This document shows positions 16,717 to 24,686 of a DNA stretch of 64,000 bases, one piece after another. Every line of letters starts with the position of its first letter. Positions within the stretch are counted from its first letter, which is position 1. The stretch covers positions 1 to 64,000 of the forward strand of contig NZ_LSSW01000032.1 in the NCBI RefSeq assembly GCF_001567565.1, given 5' to 3'. The stretch comes from Ectopseudomonas composti (GTDB lineage: Bacteria > Pseudomonadota > Gammaproteobacteria > Pseudomonadales > Pseudomonadaceae). The notes beneath the pieces are model-generated. The model was not told the DNA's origin. It made no database searches and was given only the letters and a program-made list of their open reading frames with translations. The translations under genes and the position numbers were made by a program.

Positions 16717-17759
16717 CCTTCGTTCTCCTGTTTGAATACCGCAGTAAAGGACACCAGCTCTTCCAGCTTCTCGCGCGCCAGGCCGGTGTGCAGGGCATCA
16801 TGCGCCAGCTGCACGCCTTCGCGCAGGCTGCTGGCATGATCGGCGGCATACAACGCCGCACCGGCGTTGAGCACGATCATGTCGGCGGCCTTCTGACCGT
16901 TTTCGGTCTTGCGCCGACCCAGCGCATCACGGATCAGCTCCAGCGACTGCTCGGCGTTGTCGACGGTCAGACCGATCAGGCTCTGGCTCTTGATGCCGAA
17001 GTCCTCCGGCTGGATGCGGTACTCGGAAACCACGCCGTTGTTCAACTCGGCGATGAAGGTCGGCGCGGCCAGGCTGACCTCGTCCAGGCCATCCTGGGCG
17101 TGCACCACCAGTACATGCTCGCTGCCCAGGCGCTGCAGCACTTCGACCATAGGACGGCACAGCGCCTGGCTGAATACGCCGATCACCTGATGCCTGGCGC
17201 CGGCCGGGTTGGTCATCGGGCCGAGCATGTTGAAGATGGTGCGCAAGCCCAGCTCGCGGCGCGGGCCGATGGCATGCTTCATCGCGCCATGATGGGCCGG
17301 AGCGAACATGAAACCGACACCCACGCTCTCGACGCAGCGCGCCACCTGCTCGGGCTTGAGACCCAGGTAAACGCCGGCAGCCTCGAGCAGATCAGCACTG
17401 CCGCTCTTGCCGGAGACCGCGCGGTTACCATGCTTGGCCACCTTGCCGCCGGCCGCCGCTACGACGAAGGCCGCTGCAGTGGAGACATTGAAGATATTCA
17501 TACCGTCGCCGCCGGTGCCACAGGTATCGACCAGGCGCTCGGCATCGATCACCACAGGCGCGGCCAGCTCGCGCATGACGCTGGCGGCACCGACGATCTC
17601 GTCGATGGTCTCGCTCTTCATGCGCATGCCCATGAGGAAAGCGCCGATCTGCGCGTCGGTGCACTGGCCGGTCATGATCTCGCGCATCACCGCCTGCATT
17701 TCCTCGGTGCTCAGATCGAGCTGAGCGACGATCCGATTGAGGGCTTCCTTGATATTCAT
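16713..17759 (-). CDS. trpD: Anthranilate phosphoribosyltransferase
   Basis: 348 aa. Joins anthranilate and PRPP. The PRPP-binding CGTGGDGMNIFNVSTAAA (about residues 80-97) and KHGNRAVSGKSGSADLLE (about 107-124) are intact. Unfused to trpG. Four-nucleotide overlaps with trpG upstream and trpC downstream indicate translational coupling. Confidence 0.97.
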   Translation of the reverse strand: MNIKEALNRIVAQLDLSTEEMQAVMREIMTGQCTDAQIGAFLMGMRMKSETIDEIVGAASVMRELAAPVVIDAERLVDTCGTGGDGMNIFNVSTAAAFVVAAAGGKVAKHGNRAVSGKSGSADLLEAAGVYLGLKPEQVARCVESVGVGFMFAPAHHGAMKHAIGPRRELGLRTIFNMLGPMTNPAGARHQVIGVFSQALCRPMVEVLQRLGSEHVLVVHAQDGLDEVSLAAPTFIAELNNGVVSEYRIQPEDFGIKSQSLIGLTVDNAEQSLELIRDALGRRKTENGQKAADMIVLNAGAALYAADHASSLREGVQLAHDALHTGLAREKLEELVSFTAVFKQENEG

Positions 17760-18352
17760 GCGCGCACGCCTCCGGTCTGCTTGAGGAAGTTGGCGAACAG
17801 TTCGTGGCCCTGCTCGGTGAGGATGGACTCGGGGTGGAACTGCACGCCCTCGACGTTCAGAGTCTTGTGGCGCAGGCCCATGATCTCGTCGACCGAGCCG
17901 TCTTCATGCTGGGTCCAGGCTGTGATTTCCAGACAGTCCGGCAGGGTTTCGCGCTTGACCACCAGAGAATGATAGCGGGTCACGGTGAGCGGGTTGTTGA
18001 GGCCGGCGAACACGCCCTTGTCCTCATGGAACACCGGGCTGGTCTTGCCGTGCATCACCTGACGCGCACGTACCACGTCGCCGCCATAGGCCTGGCCGAT
18101 GCTCTGGTGACCCAGGCAGACGCCGAGAATCGGCAGCTTGCCAGCGAAATGCAGGATGGCCTCAATGGACACGCCTGCTTCGGTCGGCGTGCAGGGGCCG
18201 GGCGAGACGACGATGCGCTCGGGCTTGAGCGCTTCGATCTCGGCGATGCTCAGTTCGTCGTTACGCACCACCCGTACATCGGCACCCAGCTCACCCAGGT
18301 ACTGCACGACGTTGTAGGTGAAGGAGTCGTAGTTGTCGATCATCAAAAGCAT
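17756..18352 (-). CDS. trpG: Anthranilate synthase component II (glutamine amidotransferase)
   Basis: 198 aa class I amidotransferase that supplies ammonia to TrpE. Starts MLLMIDNYDSFTYNVVQYLG; catalytic Cys in GVCLGHQSIG (about residue 80) and His/Glu in VEGVQFHPESILT (about residue 170). First gene of trpGDC and only 13 nt downstream of trpE, so all four genes may form one transcript here, unlike P. aeruginosa where a pyocin cluster separates trpE from trpG. Confidence 0.97.
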   Translation of the reverse strand: MLLMIDNYDSFTYNVVQYLGELGADVRVVRNDELSIAEIEALKPERIVVSPGPCTPTEAGVSIEAILHFAGKLPILGVCLGHQSIGQAYGGDVVRARQVMHGKTSPVFHEDKGVFAGLNNPLTVTRYHSLVVKRETLPDCLEITAWTQHEDGSVDEIMGLRHKTLNVEGVQFHPESILTEQGHELFANFLKQTGGVRA

Positions 18353-18365
18353 GGTACGGCTCCTC

Positions 18366-19856
18366 TTATTCCTGGGCCTGGACGGCAGTCTGTTCGGCTA
18401 GCGCAACGGCGCGGAACATGGCGCGGCGCTTGTTCAGGGTTTCTTCCCACTCCAGCGCGGGCACCGAGTCGGCAACGATGCCGGCACCGGCCTGCACATG
18501 CAGCTCGCCGTCCTTGATCACCGCAGTACGGATGGCGATGGCGGTGTCCATGTTGCCGTTCCAGGCGTAGTAGCCGACCGCGCCGCCATAGACGCCGCGT
18601 TTGACCGGTTCCAGTTCGTCGATGATTTCCATGGCGCGGATCTTTGGCGCACCGGACAGGGTGCCGGCCGGCAGGATCGCGCGCAGCGCGTCCATCGCCG
18701 ACAGCTCAGGCTTGAGCTGGCCGGTGACGTTGGAGACGATGTGCATGACGTTGGAATAGCGCTCGATGACCATTTTCTCGGTGAGTTTGACCGAACCGAT
18801 CTGCGACACGCGGCCAGTGTCGTTACGGCCCAGGTCGATGAGCATCAGGTGTTCGGCGACTTCCTTGGCGTCTGACAGCAGATCCTCTTCCAGTGCCTTG
18901 TCCGCTTCTTCGCTGGCGCCACGCGGGCGCGTACCGGCGATGGGGCGCACGGTGACTAGGCCATCCTCGACGCGCACCAGCACCTCCGGCGAGCTGCCGA
19001 CCACATGGAAGTCGCCGAAGTTGAAGAAGTACATGTAAGGCGTCGGATTGATGCAGCGCAGTGCGCGGTACAGATCGATCGGCGCAGCCTGGAAGGGAAT
19101 CGACATGCGCTGGGAGATCACCACCTGCATGCAGTCACCGGCCAGGATGTAATCCTTGATCGAGCTGACCGCGGCCTCGTAGTCGCCCTGGCTGTAGCTG
19201 GAGCGGAACGCCGGCTCCTCGCCTTGCGGCGCGGACAGATCCACACCCAGGCGCGGAGTGATCGGCTGACGCAGCTTGTGCTGGATTTCACGCAGGCGCG
19301 CTTGGCCTTGCTCGAAGGCGTCCGCCTGGGCCGGATCGACGAGAACGATGCCGTGCATCTTGCCGGCCAGGTTGTCGAATACCACCACGGCGTCGGAGAC
19401 CATCAGCAGGATGTCCGGGGTGCCCAGCGCATCGGGATTGACGCCGGCGGCCAGCTTGGGCTCGACGTAACGCACGCTGTCGTAACCGAAGTAGCCCACC
19501 AGGCCGCCGTTAAAGCGCGGCAGGCCGGGGATGGTCGGCACCTTGTAGCGCGCCTTGAACTGCTCGACGAACTCCAGCGGGTCGGCACATTGGTGGCGCT
19601 CGACCTCGACGCCGTCGGTGCTGACCACGACGTCATGGCCATGCACGCGCAGCACGGTGCGCGCCGGCAGGCCGATGATCGAATAGCGGCCCCATTTCTC
19701 GCCGCCCTGCACGGATTCGAGCAGGTAGGAGTTGGGCGCGTCGGCCAGTTTCAGGTAGATGGACAGCGGCGTGTCGAAATCCACCAGGGTTTCGCAGGCC
19801 AGGGGAATGCGGTTATAGCCTTCAGCGGCTAAACGCAGAAATTCTTCATGGGTCAT
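18366..19856 (-). CDS. trpE: Anthranilate synthase component I
   Basis: 496 aa. Converts chorismate to anthranilate. N-terminal feedback site LLESVQGGEKWGRYS (about 46-60); C-terminal chorismate-binding motifs DCMQVVISQRM (about 244), PIAGTRPRG (about 330), DLGRNDTGRVS and GTLSGAPKIRAMEIID (about 422-437). I start at ATG 19854-19856 (MTHEEFLRLA) because GAGG lies 7 nt upstream; the other in-frame ATG at 19868 overlaps that ribosome site. Preceded by the trpL leader peptide at 19923-19967, so attenuation is expected. Confidence 0.97.
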   Translation of the reverse strand: MTHEEFLRLAAEGYNRIPLACETLVDFDTPLSIYLKLADAPNSYLLESVQGGEKWGRYSIIGLPARTVLRVHGHDVVVSTDGVEVERHQCADPLEFVEQFKARYKVPTIPGLPRFNGGLVGYFGYDSVRYVEPKLAAGVNPDALGTPDILLMVSDAVVVFDNLAGKMHGIVLVDPAQADAFEQGQARLREIQHKLRQPITPRLGVDLSAPQGEEPAFRSSYSQGDYEAAVSSIKDYILAGDCMQVVISQRMSIPFQAAPIDLYRALRCINPTPYMYFFNFGDFHVVGSSPEVLVRVEDGLVTVRPIAGTRPRGASEEADKALEEDLLSDAKEVAEHLMLIDLGRNDTGRVSQIGSVKLTEKMVIERYSNVMHIVSNVTGQLKPELSAMDALRAILPAGTLSGAPKIRAMEIIDELEPVKRGVYGGAVGYYAWNGNMDTAIAIRTAVIKDGELHVQAGAGIVADSVPALEWEETLNKRRAMFRAVALAEQTAVQAQE

Positions 19857-19922
19857 GATCAGCCTCATGGCTCGGGGAAAACGGTCGGGTGCAAACGGGC
19901 CGCGCGCAGCGGCAGGACGAGA

Positions 19923-19967
19923 TCAGGCGCGCCAGCGCCAACGGGCCAGGGCCTTGATCACTTTCAT
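19923..19967 (-). CDS. trpL: trp operon leader peptide (attenuator peptide)
   Basis: Fourteen codons MKVIKALARWRWRA then TGA, beginning 111 nt upstream of the trpE ATG. Two Trp codons (TGG CGC TGG) near the end are the hallmark of a ribosome-stalling leader. GC-rich complementary segments downstream (about 19890-19922) can form alternative hairpins before a short T-run; the exact attenuator fold needs computation. Too short for standard gene finders. The frame is open 5' of the ATG (VVVSCKLW directly precedes it), which suggests it was once the C-terminal tail of gph. Confidence 0.8.
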   Translation of the reverse strand: MKVIKALARWRWRA

Positions 19968-20083
19968 CCAGAGTTTGCAGCTAACCACCACGGTGCGATC
20001 TCGACAGGCGGGGGAATAAAGAGAGCGGCCAAGGTAGCAGCTACAAGCCAAGCGCTGCAAGCGGGGCAAAGCGATAGCTTGGC

Positions 20084-20138
20084 GGGAGCGGATCTATCCG
20101 CGATATTCATCGCTGATTTCGCGGATAAATCCGTTCCT
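20084..20138. repeat. REP-type inverted pair between gph and trpL
   Basis: Arms GGGAGCGGATCTATCCGCGA (20084-20103) and TCGCGGATAAATCCGTTCCT (20119-20138) are near-perfect inverted copies around a 15 nt centre. The core CGCGGATAAATCCG recurs at 54131-54151 and 54240-54256. The gap 19857-20176 holds this repeat, trpL and the presumed trp promoter. Confidence 0.8.
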
Positions 20139-20176
20139 GCAAAAGCACAAAGAGCCCATCGACAGTTGAAGACTGG

Positions 20177-20857
20177 TCAGAGCAGCTCGGCGAGGCTATC
20201 GACCACCAGGTTCGGCTTTTCTTCGACAATCGGCCGGCCATGGTTGTAGCCATAGCTGACTGCAACGCAGGGCACGCCCGCCGCGTGAGCGGCCAGCACG
20301 TCGTTGCGCGAGTCGCCGACGAACAGCGACTGACCAGCCTCGACACCTGCCAGGTGCATCACTTGCAGCAACGCCGCTGGGTCAGGTTTCTGCTGCGGCA
20401 GGGTGTCGCCGCCGATGATCCAGCGAAAGTAACCGCCCAGGCCAACCTGCTCCAGCAGCGGCGCGACGAAGCGCTCCGGCTTGTTGGTCACCACTGCGAG
20501 TTCGACAGCCGCCGTGCTGAGAGCCTCAAGCAGTTCGTGCACGCCTGGGTAGAGCGCGGTCAGGCTGTGGCAGTCGGCGTAGATATCGAGAAAACGCGTC
20601 AGCGCCTGCTCCGTCTCCGCTTCGCCCACCGCCGCGTGATCCAGGCCGCCAGCCAGAGCACGGCGCACCAACACCCGCGCGCCATTACCGACCCAGTCGC
20701 GAACCTTCTCGACACCGGCCGGCGTACGACCCAGCTCGACCAGCATGCGGTCGACGGCTTCGGCCAGATCCGGCACCGAGTCGATCAGCGTGCCGTCGAG
20801 ATCGAACATCACCAGGCGCGGCAACTCGTCGCCGCACAGCTCGCGCAGCGGTTTCAT
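20177..20857 (-). CDS. gph: Phosphoglycolate phosphatase (HAD family), short C-terminus
   Basis: 226 aa. Hydrolyses 2-phosphoglycolate from DNA repair or oxygenase reactions. HAD motifs intact: MFDLDGTLIDS (about 17-27, nucleophile Asp), VVTNKPERF (motif II), KPDPAALL (motif III Lys), FVGDSRNDVLAA (motif IV). P. aeruginosa Gph is about 272 aa; this one ends about 45 residues earlier (LVVDSLAELL), so the catalytic domain is complete but the usual tail is missing. Remnants of a similar tail appear out of frame further downstream beside trpL. Overlaps rpe by 4 nt. Confidence 0.93.
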   Translation of the reverse strand: MKPLRELCGDELPRLVMFDLDGTLIDSVPDLAEAVDRMLVELGRTPAGVEKVRDWVGNGARVLVRRALAGGLDHAAVGEAETEQALTRFLDIYADCHSLTALYPGVHELLEALSTAAVELAVVTNKPERFVAPLLEQVGLGGYFRWIIGGDTLPQQKPDPAALLQVMHLAGVEAGQSLFVGDSRNDVLAAHAAGVPCVAVSYGYNHGRPIVEEKPNLVVDSLAELL

Positions 20858-21528
20858 CCACGCACCTGGGCCAGTTCGGCGCGCATGGCGTCGATCACGG
20901 CCTTGTAGTCCGGCTGATTGAAGATCGCCGAGCCGGCGACGAAGGTGTCGGCGCCCGCTGCGGCGATCTCACGAATGTTCTGCACGTTGACGCCACCGTC
21001 GATCTCCAGACGGATTTCGCGACCGCTGGCGTCGATCAGCGCGCGGGCCTCGCGCAGCTTGTCGAGGGTGCCGGGGATGAACTTCTGCCCACCAAAACCG
21101 GGGTTGACGCTCATCAGGAGGATCATGTCGACCTTGTCCATCACGTACTTGAGCACGTCCAGCGGCGTGGCCGGGTTGAACACCAGGCCAGCCTTGGCGC
21201 CGCCGGCCTTAATCAGTTGCAGCGAACGGTCGATGTGCTCGGACGCTTCCGGGTGGAAGGTGATGTAGGAGGCGCCCGCCTCGATGAAGTCGCCGATGAT
21301 GCGGTCCACCGGCTTGACCATCAGGTGCGCGTCGATGGGTGCGGTGATGCCGTACTTGCGCAGCGCCGAGCAGACCATCGGACCGATGGTCAGGTTGGGC
21401 ACGTAGTGGTTGTCCATGACATCGAAGTGGACGATGTCCGCCCCGGCGGCGAGTACGTTATCCACTTCCTCACCCAGGCGGGCGAAGTCGGCGGACAGGA
21501 TCGACGGGGCGATGGCGAAGGGTTGCAT
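20854..21528 (-). CDS. rpe: Ribulose-phosphate 3-epimerase
   Basis: 224 aa TIM barrel of the pentose phosphate pathway. Motifs APSILSADFARLG (7-19), FDVMDNHYVPNLTIGP (about 34-49, catalytic Asp and metal ligands), DAHLMV (about 66), LLMSVNPGFGGQKF (about 138-151), EIDGGVN (catalytic Asp, about 175). Rpe-gph-trpE order is the usual Pseudomonas arrangement. Confidence 0.97.
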   Translation of the reverse strand: MQPFAIAPSILSADFARLGEEVDNVLAAGADIVHFDVMDNHYVPNLTIGPMVCSALRKYGITAPIDAHLMVKPVDRIIGDFIEAGASYITFHPEASEHIDRSLQLIKAGGAKAGLVFNPATPLDVLKYVMDKVDMILLMSVNPGFGGQKFIPGTLDKLREARALIDASGREIRLEIDGGVNVQNIREIAAAGADTFVAGSAIFNQPDYKAVIDAMRAELAQVRG

Positions 21529-21720
21529 GGCGCACCTCTGAGTGCTTGATCACGGTGGCGGGCATTGTAACGGCTCAGAGGCTATCTGGCAGCGCCGCCT
21601 GACGACGGCGCACCAGGACAGGCAAGCCCTGCAGAGTGGGACGCGCTTCAGCGGCGAGCGTTGGCGGCTAGTGCCGATAGCAGTCGCGGCCAAAGCCCCT
21701 CCCACCGTGAGCCTGCGGCC

Positions 21721-23175
21721 TCAGATACCGCCGAGACAGAGGTATTTGATCTCCAGGTACTCATCCAGCCCGTACTTGGAGCCCTCGCGGCCCAGCCCCG
21801 AGGCCTTCATGCCGCCAAACGGCGCCACTTCGTTGGAGATCAACCCGGTGTTGATGCCGACCATGCCGTATTCCAGCGCCTCGCCGACGCGAAAGGCGCG
21901 GCCCAGATCGCGGGTATATAAGTAGCCAGCCAGGCCGAACTCGGTGTCGTTGGCCTGGCGCACCACCTCGGCTTCGTCACTGAAGCGAAACAGCGGCGCC
22001 AGCGGGCCGAAGGTTTCCTCACGCGCCACACACATGTCCGCCGTCACGTCGATCAGCACGGTGGGTTCGAAGAAGTTGCCGCCCAGCGCCTGGCCGCCCT
22101 GCAGCACCTTGGCGCCTTTATCCAGCGCATCGGCCAGATGCGCCTGCACCTTGGCCACGGCATTGGCGTCGATCAGCGGGCCGGTGGTCACGCCCGCTTC
22201 GCTGCCCTGCCCGACCTTCAACCTGGCCACCGCCGCCGCCAGCTTCTCGGCGAAGACGTCGTACACGCCGTCCTGCACGTAGATGCGGTTGGCGCAGACG
22301 CAGGTCTGCCCGGCATTGCGGTACTTGGCGACCATGGCGCCCTCGACCGCCGCGTCCAGGTCAGCGTCGTCGAAGACGATGAACGGCGCATTGCCACCCA
22401 GCTCCAGGGACAGCTTCTTCAGCGTCGGCGCACACTGCTCCATCAGCTTGATGCCGACGCCAGTGGAGCCGGTGAAGGACAGCTTGCGCACGATGGGGTT
22501 GGCGCACAGCTCGGAGCCGACCTCACGAGAACGCTCGGCATCGGCCGGCAGTACGCTGAACAGCCCGGCAGGAATGCCGGCGCGCTCGGCCAGCACGGCC
22601 AGCGCCAGCGCGCTGAACGGCGTCTGCGGCGCCGGTTTGAGCACCATGGCGCAGCCGGCGGCCAATGCCGGGCCGGCCTTGCGGGTGATCATCGCCGCCG
22701 GGAAATTCCAGGGGGTGATCGCTGCTGTCACACCCACCGGTTCCTTGGTCACGATCAGGCGCTTGTCCGGCTGATGACCGGGAATGGTGTCGCCATAGAC
22801 CCGCTTGCCCTCCTCGGCGAACCACTCGATGAAGGACGCGGCATACAGCACCTCGCCCCGCGCCTCGGTCAGCGGCTTGCCCTGCTCGGCGGTCATGATC
22901 TGCGCCAGGTCTTCCTGATGGGCGAGCATCAGCTCGTACCAGGTGCGCAAACGCGTGGCGCGCTCCTTGGCGGTCAGCGCACGCCAGGCCGGCTGCGCGG
23001 CCTGGGCTGCGTTGATGGCGCGGCGGGTTTCGGCCGCGCCCATGTTCGGCACACAGCCCAGGGATTGACCATTGGCCGGGTTGAAGATTTCCGTGACGCT
23101 GCCGTCAGGCGCGTCGCACCACTGGCCGTCGACATAGGCCTGATGGCGCAACAAATCGGGGTCGATCAGTTTCAT
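21721..23175 (-). CDS. gabD: NAD(P)+-dependent succinate-semialdehyde dehydrogenase
   Basis: 484 aa aldehyde dehydrogenase. Catalytic Glu in LELGGNAPFIVF (about 254-265) and catalytic Cys in NAGQTCVCANRIYV (about 287-300); PWNFPAAMITRK and FTGSTGVG bind cofactor. The sequence groups with GabD-type SSADH, converting succinate semialdehyde to succinate; glutarate semialdehyde is an alternative. ATG 23173-23175 has AGGAG 6 nt upstream. Third gene of a presumed operon after the Fe-ADH and permease genes. May be a second GabD, since pseudomonads usually also carry gabDT elsewhere. Confidence 0.88.
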   Translation of the reverse strand: MKLIDPDLLRHQAYVDGQWCDAPDGSVTEIFNPANGQSLGCVPNMGAAETRRAINAAQAAQPAWRALTAKERATRLRTWYELMLAHQEDLAQIMTAEQGKPLTEARGEVLYAASFIEWFAEEGKRVYGDTIPGHQPDKRLIVTKEPVGVTAAITPWNFPAAMITRKAGPALAAGCAMVLKPAPQTPFSALALAVLAERAGIPAGLFSVLPADAERSREVGSELCANPIVRKLSFTGSTGVGIKLMEQCAPTLKKLSLELGGNAPFIVFDDADLDAAVEGAMVAKYRNAGQTCVCANRIYVQDGVYDVFAEKLAAAVARLKVGQGSEAGVTTGPLIDANAVAKVQAHLADALDKGAKVLQGGQALGGNFFEPTVLIDVTADMCVAREETFGPLAPLFRFSDEAEVVRQANDTEFGLAGYLYTRDLGRAFRVGEALEYGMVGINTGLISNEVAPFGGMKASGLGREGSKYGLDEYLEIKYLCLGGI

Positions 23176-23226
23176 GTACAACTCCTACAGCCGAAGGAGC
23201 GCCTCCGGCTGCTCAACTCGAAAGAA

Positions 23227-24606
23227 TCACTCAGCCGGCGGCAGATCCTTGGTGAAGGTCTGGTCGTTCTCGCCACGGAACATCCGCGCGCCGTAGATCA
23301 GCGCACACAGGCCGACGCCAATGGCGAAGGCCCAGCCGGCGCCCTTGATCGCCAACACCGCACCAATCACCCCGGCGATGCCCAGGTCGCGCTGGCTGCG
23401 CGCCTCCATGATGCCCAGGCGTACGCTGACATAGCCCTGGATCAGCAGGGTCAGCGCCAGCGCCACACCGAGAATCGGCTGCAACAGGGTTACCACCGGC
23501 AACAGCAGCAAGCCGGTGTTGGTGCCCCAGCGGAACCAGCCGACACCACCGTAGATGGACTTCATCGCCTTGGCGCCGCCCTTGAAGCGCTCGGTGATCA
23601 CCACTTGCATGGCCGACCACTGCGGGCCGCACATGGCCACGTCCGGGCCGAAGATGCTCATGAAAGCGTTACGCCCCCCGAAGATCATGTGCGAGCGGTT
23701 GGGGTTGAAGTCGACCTTCTCGTCACTGCGCACATGATCGGCCTCGGAGAGAATCGCCCTGGCGCCGAGCACATCGCCGAACACCACCAGATAGGCGGCC
23801 AGCACGGTGGGAATGGCGGTGACGAACATCATGAGCGGCGGCATGCCGAGGCCGAACACGGTGTACTCACGCCACAGGGTGGCGAAGTCCGGCTTGCTGA
23901 TGCCCCACTCGATGCTCGGCCACGGCGCCTCACCGAAGATCGGTGCAACCACCACGGCCAGCAGGATGATCGGGAAGATGCCCAGCTTGGCGAAGTTCCA
24001 CCAGAAGCGGCTGCGCTTCTTCAGCTCCTGGAAGTGCATGGAGAACACCAGGTAGAAGGCGATACCGACGGCGATGGAGATGGTCCAGGGGAAGATGTCG
24101 AAGCGACCGCCCTCCTTGAACACCGTCACCACCGCACTGAGGCCGGCACCCATGATGATGCCGGCCTTGAGCGCCGAGGGCACCAGCGACACCACCTTGC
24201 GCGCCATGCCCGTCACTCCCAGTCCGATGGAGAACGCCCCCAGCATCAACTGGAAGGCAATCAATGCATGGATGCGCTCCTGCCCCTCCGGGAACTGGCT
24301 GCAGTAGGCCATCAGCAGCGGAATCGCCGGGGTGATCCAGCCCGGCACCACCGGGTCGCCGAGCAGGTGGTGGGTCAGATACAGCAGGCCGTTGAGCATG
24401 ACCACCGCCAGCGCTACCTCGAAGGGCATGCCGAGAAATTCGGTCATCAGCGGGATAGCCGCCAGGTCCACCGCACACATGAGCAGGCCCTGCATGTAGT
24501 CGGAGGCTTCGAAGCGGTAATGAATGAACGGCAGACGCACCTTGAATGGCCCCAACGGCCAGTAAGGGGCTTCCACACCCAGTTCTTGTTGATGCAGTTC
24601 GGACAT
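23227..24606 (-). CDS. UraA/SulP-fold (NCS2-like) permease
   Basis: 459 aa, about 12 hydrophobic segments. The general pattern, including VVPGWITPAIPLLMAY and a reentrant-like ALKAGIIMGAGLSAVVTVF, fits the xanthine/uracil permease superfamily (UraA fold), but I cannot assign a substrate. Placed between an Fe-ADH and an SSADH gene, it probably imports the substrate of that pathway, for example a hydroxy acid such as 4-hydroxybutyrate (inference). ATG at 24604-24606 chosen (MSELHQQELG); a GTG nine bases earlier is possible. A small hairpin at 24643-24663 separates it from the Fe-ADH gene. Confidence 0.72.
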   Translation of the reverse strand: MSELHQQELGVEAPYWPLGPFKVRLPFIHYRFEASDYMQGLLMCAVDLAAIPLMTEFLGMPFEVALAVVMLNGLLYLTHHLLGDPVVPGWITPAIPLLMAYCSQFPEGQERIHALIAFQLMLGAFSIGLGVTGMARKVVSLVPSALKAGIIMGAGLSAVVTVFKEGGRFDIFPWTISIAVGIAFYLVFSMHFQELKKRSRFWWNFAKLGIFPIILLAVVVAPIFGEAPWPSIEWGISKPDFATLWREYTVFGLGMPPLMMFVTAIPTVLAAYLVVFGDVLGARAILSEADHVRSDEKVDFNPNRSHMIFGGRNAFMSIFGPDVAMCGPQWSAMQVVITERFKGGAKAMKSIYGGVGWFRWGTNTGLLLLPVVTLLQPILGVALALTLLIQGYVSVRLGIMEARSQRDLGIAGVIGAVLAIKGAGWAFAIGVGLCALIYGARMFRGENDQTFTKDLPPAE

Positions 24607-24642
24607 TTGAGTCACCCAGCTTTATTAGAGTTGTAAGCAGCG

Positions 24643-24663
24643 AGCCCCGGCATGAGCGGGGCT
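24643..24663 (-). other. Intercistronic hairpin between Fe-ADH and permease genes
   Basis: AGCCCCG / CGGGGCT 7 bp stem with a 7 nt loop and no clear T-tract, so more likely a partial attenuator or mRNA-stability element than a full terminator. Confidence 0.5.
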
Positions 24664-24686
24664 GTCCATCGGTTGTTGCAGAGAAA

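Noticed and set aside
21529..21720. Possible small gene or REP between rpe and gabD
   Set aside because: Only a weak GCGGCCAAAGCCCCTCCCACC REP-like string near 21687 and no credible start/Shine-Dalgarno pair; nothing firm enough to annotate.
22138..24636. 832-codon plus-strand open frame
   Set aside because: Antisense to gabD and the permease gene; His/Arg/Gln-rich product typical of GC-rich shadow frames, no start context or domain.
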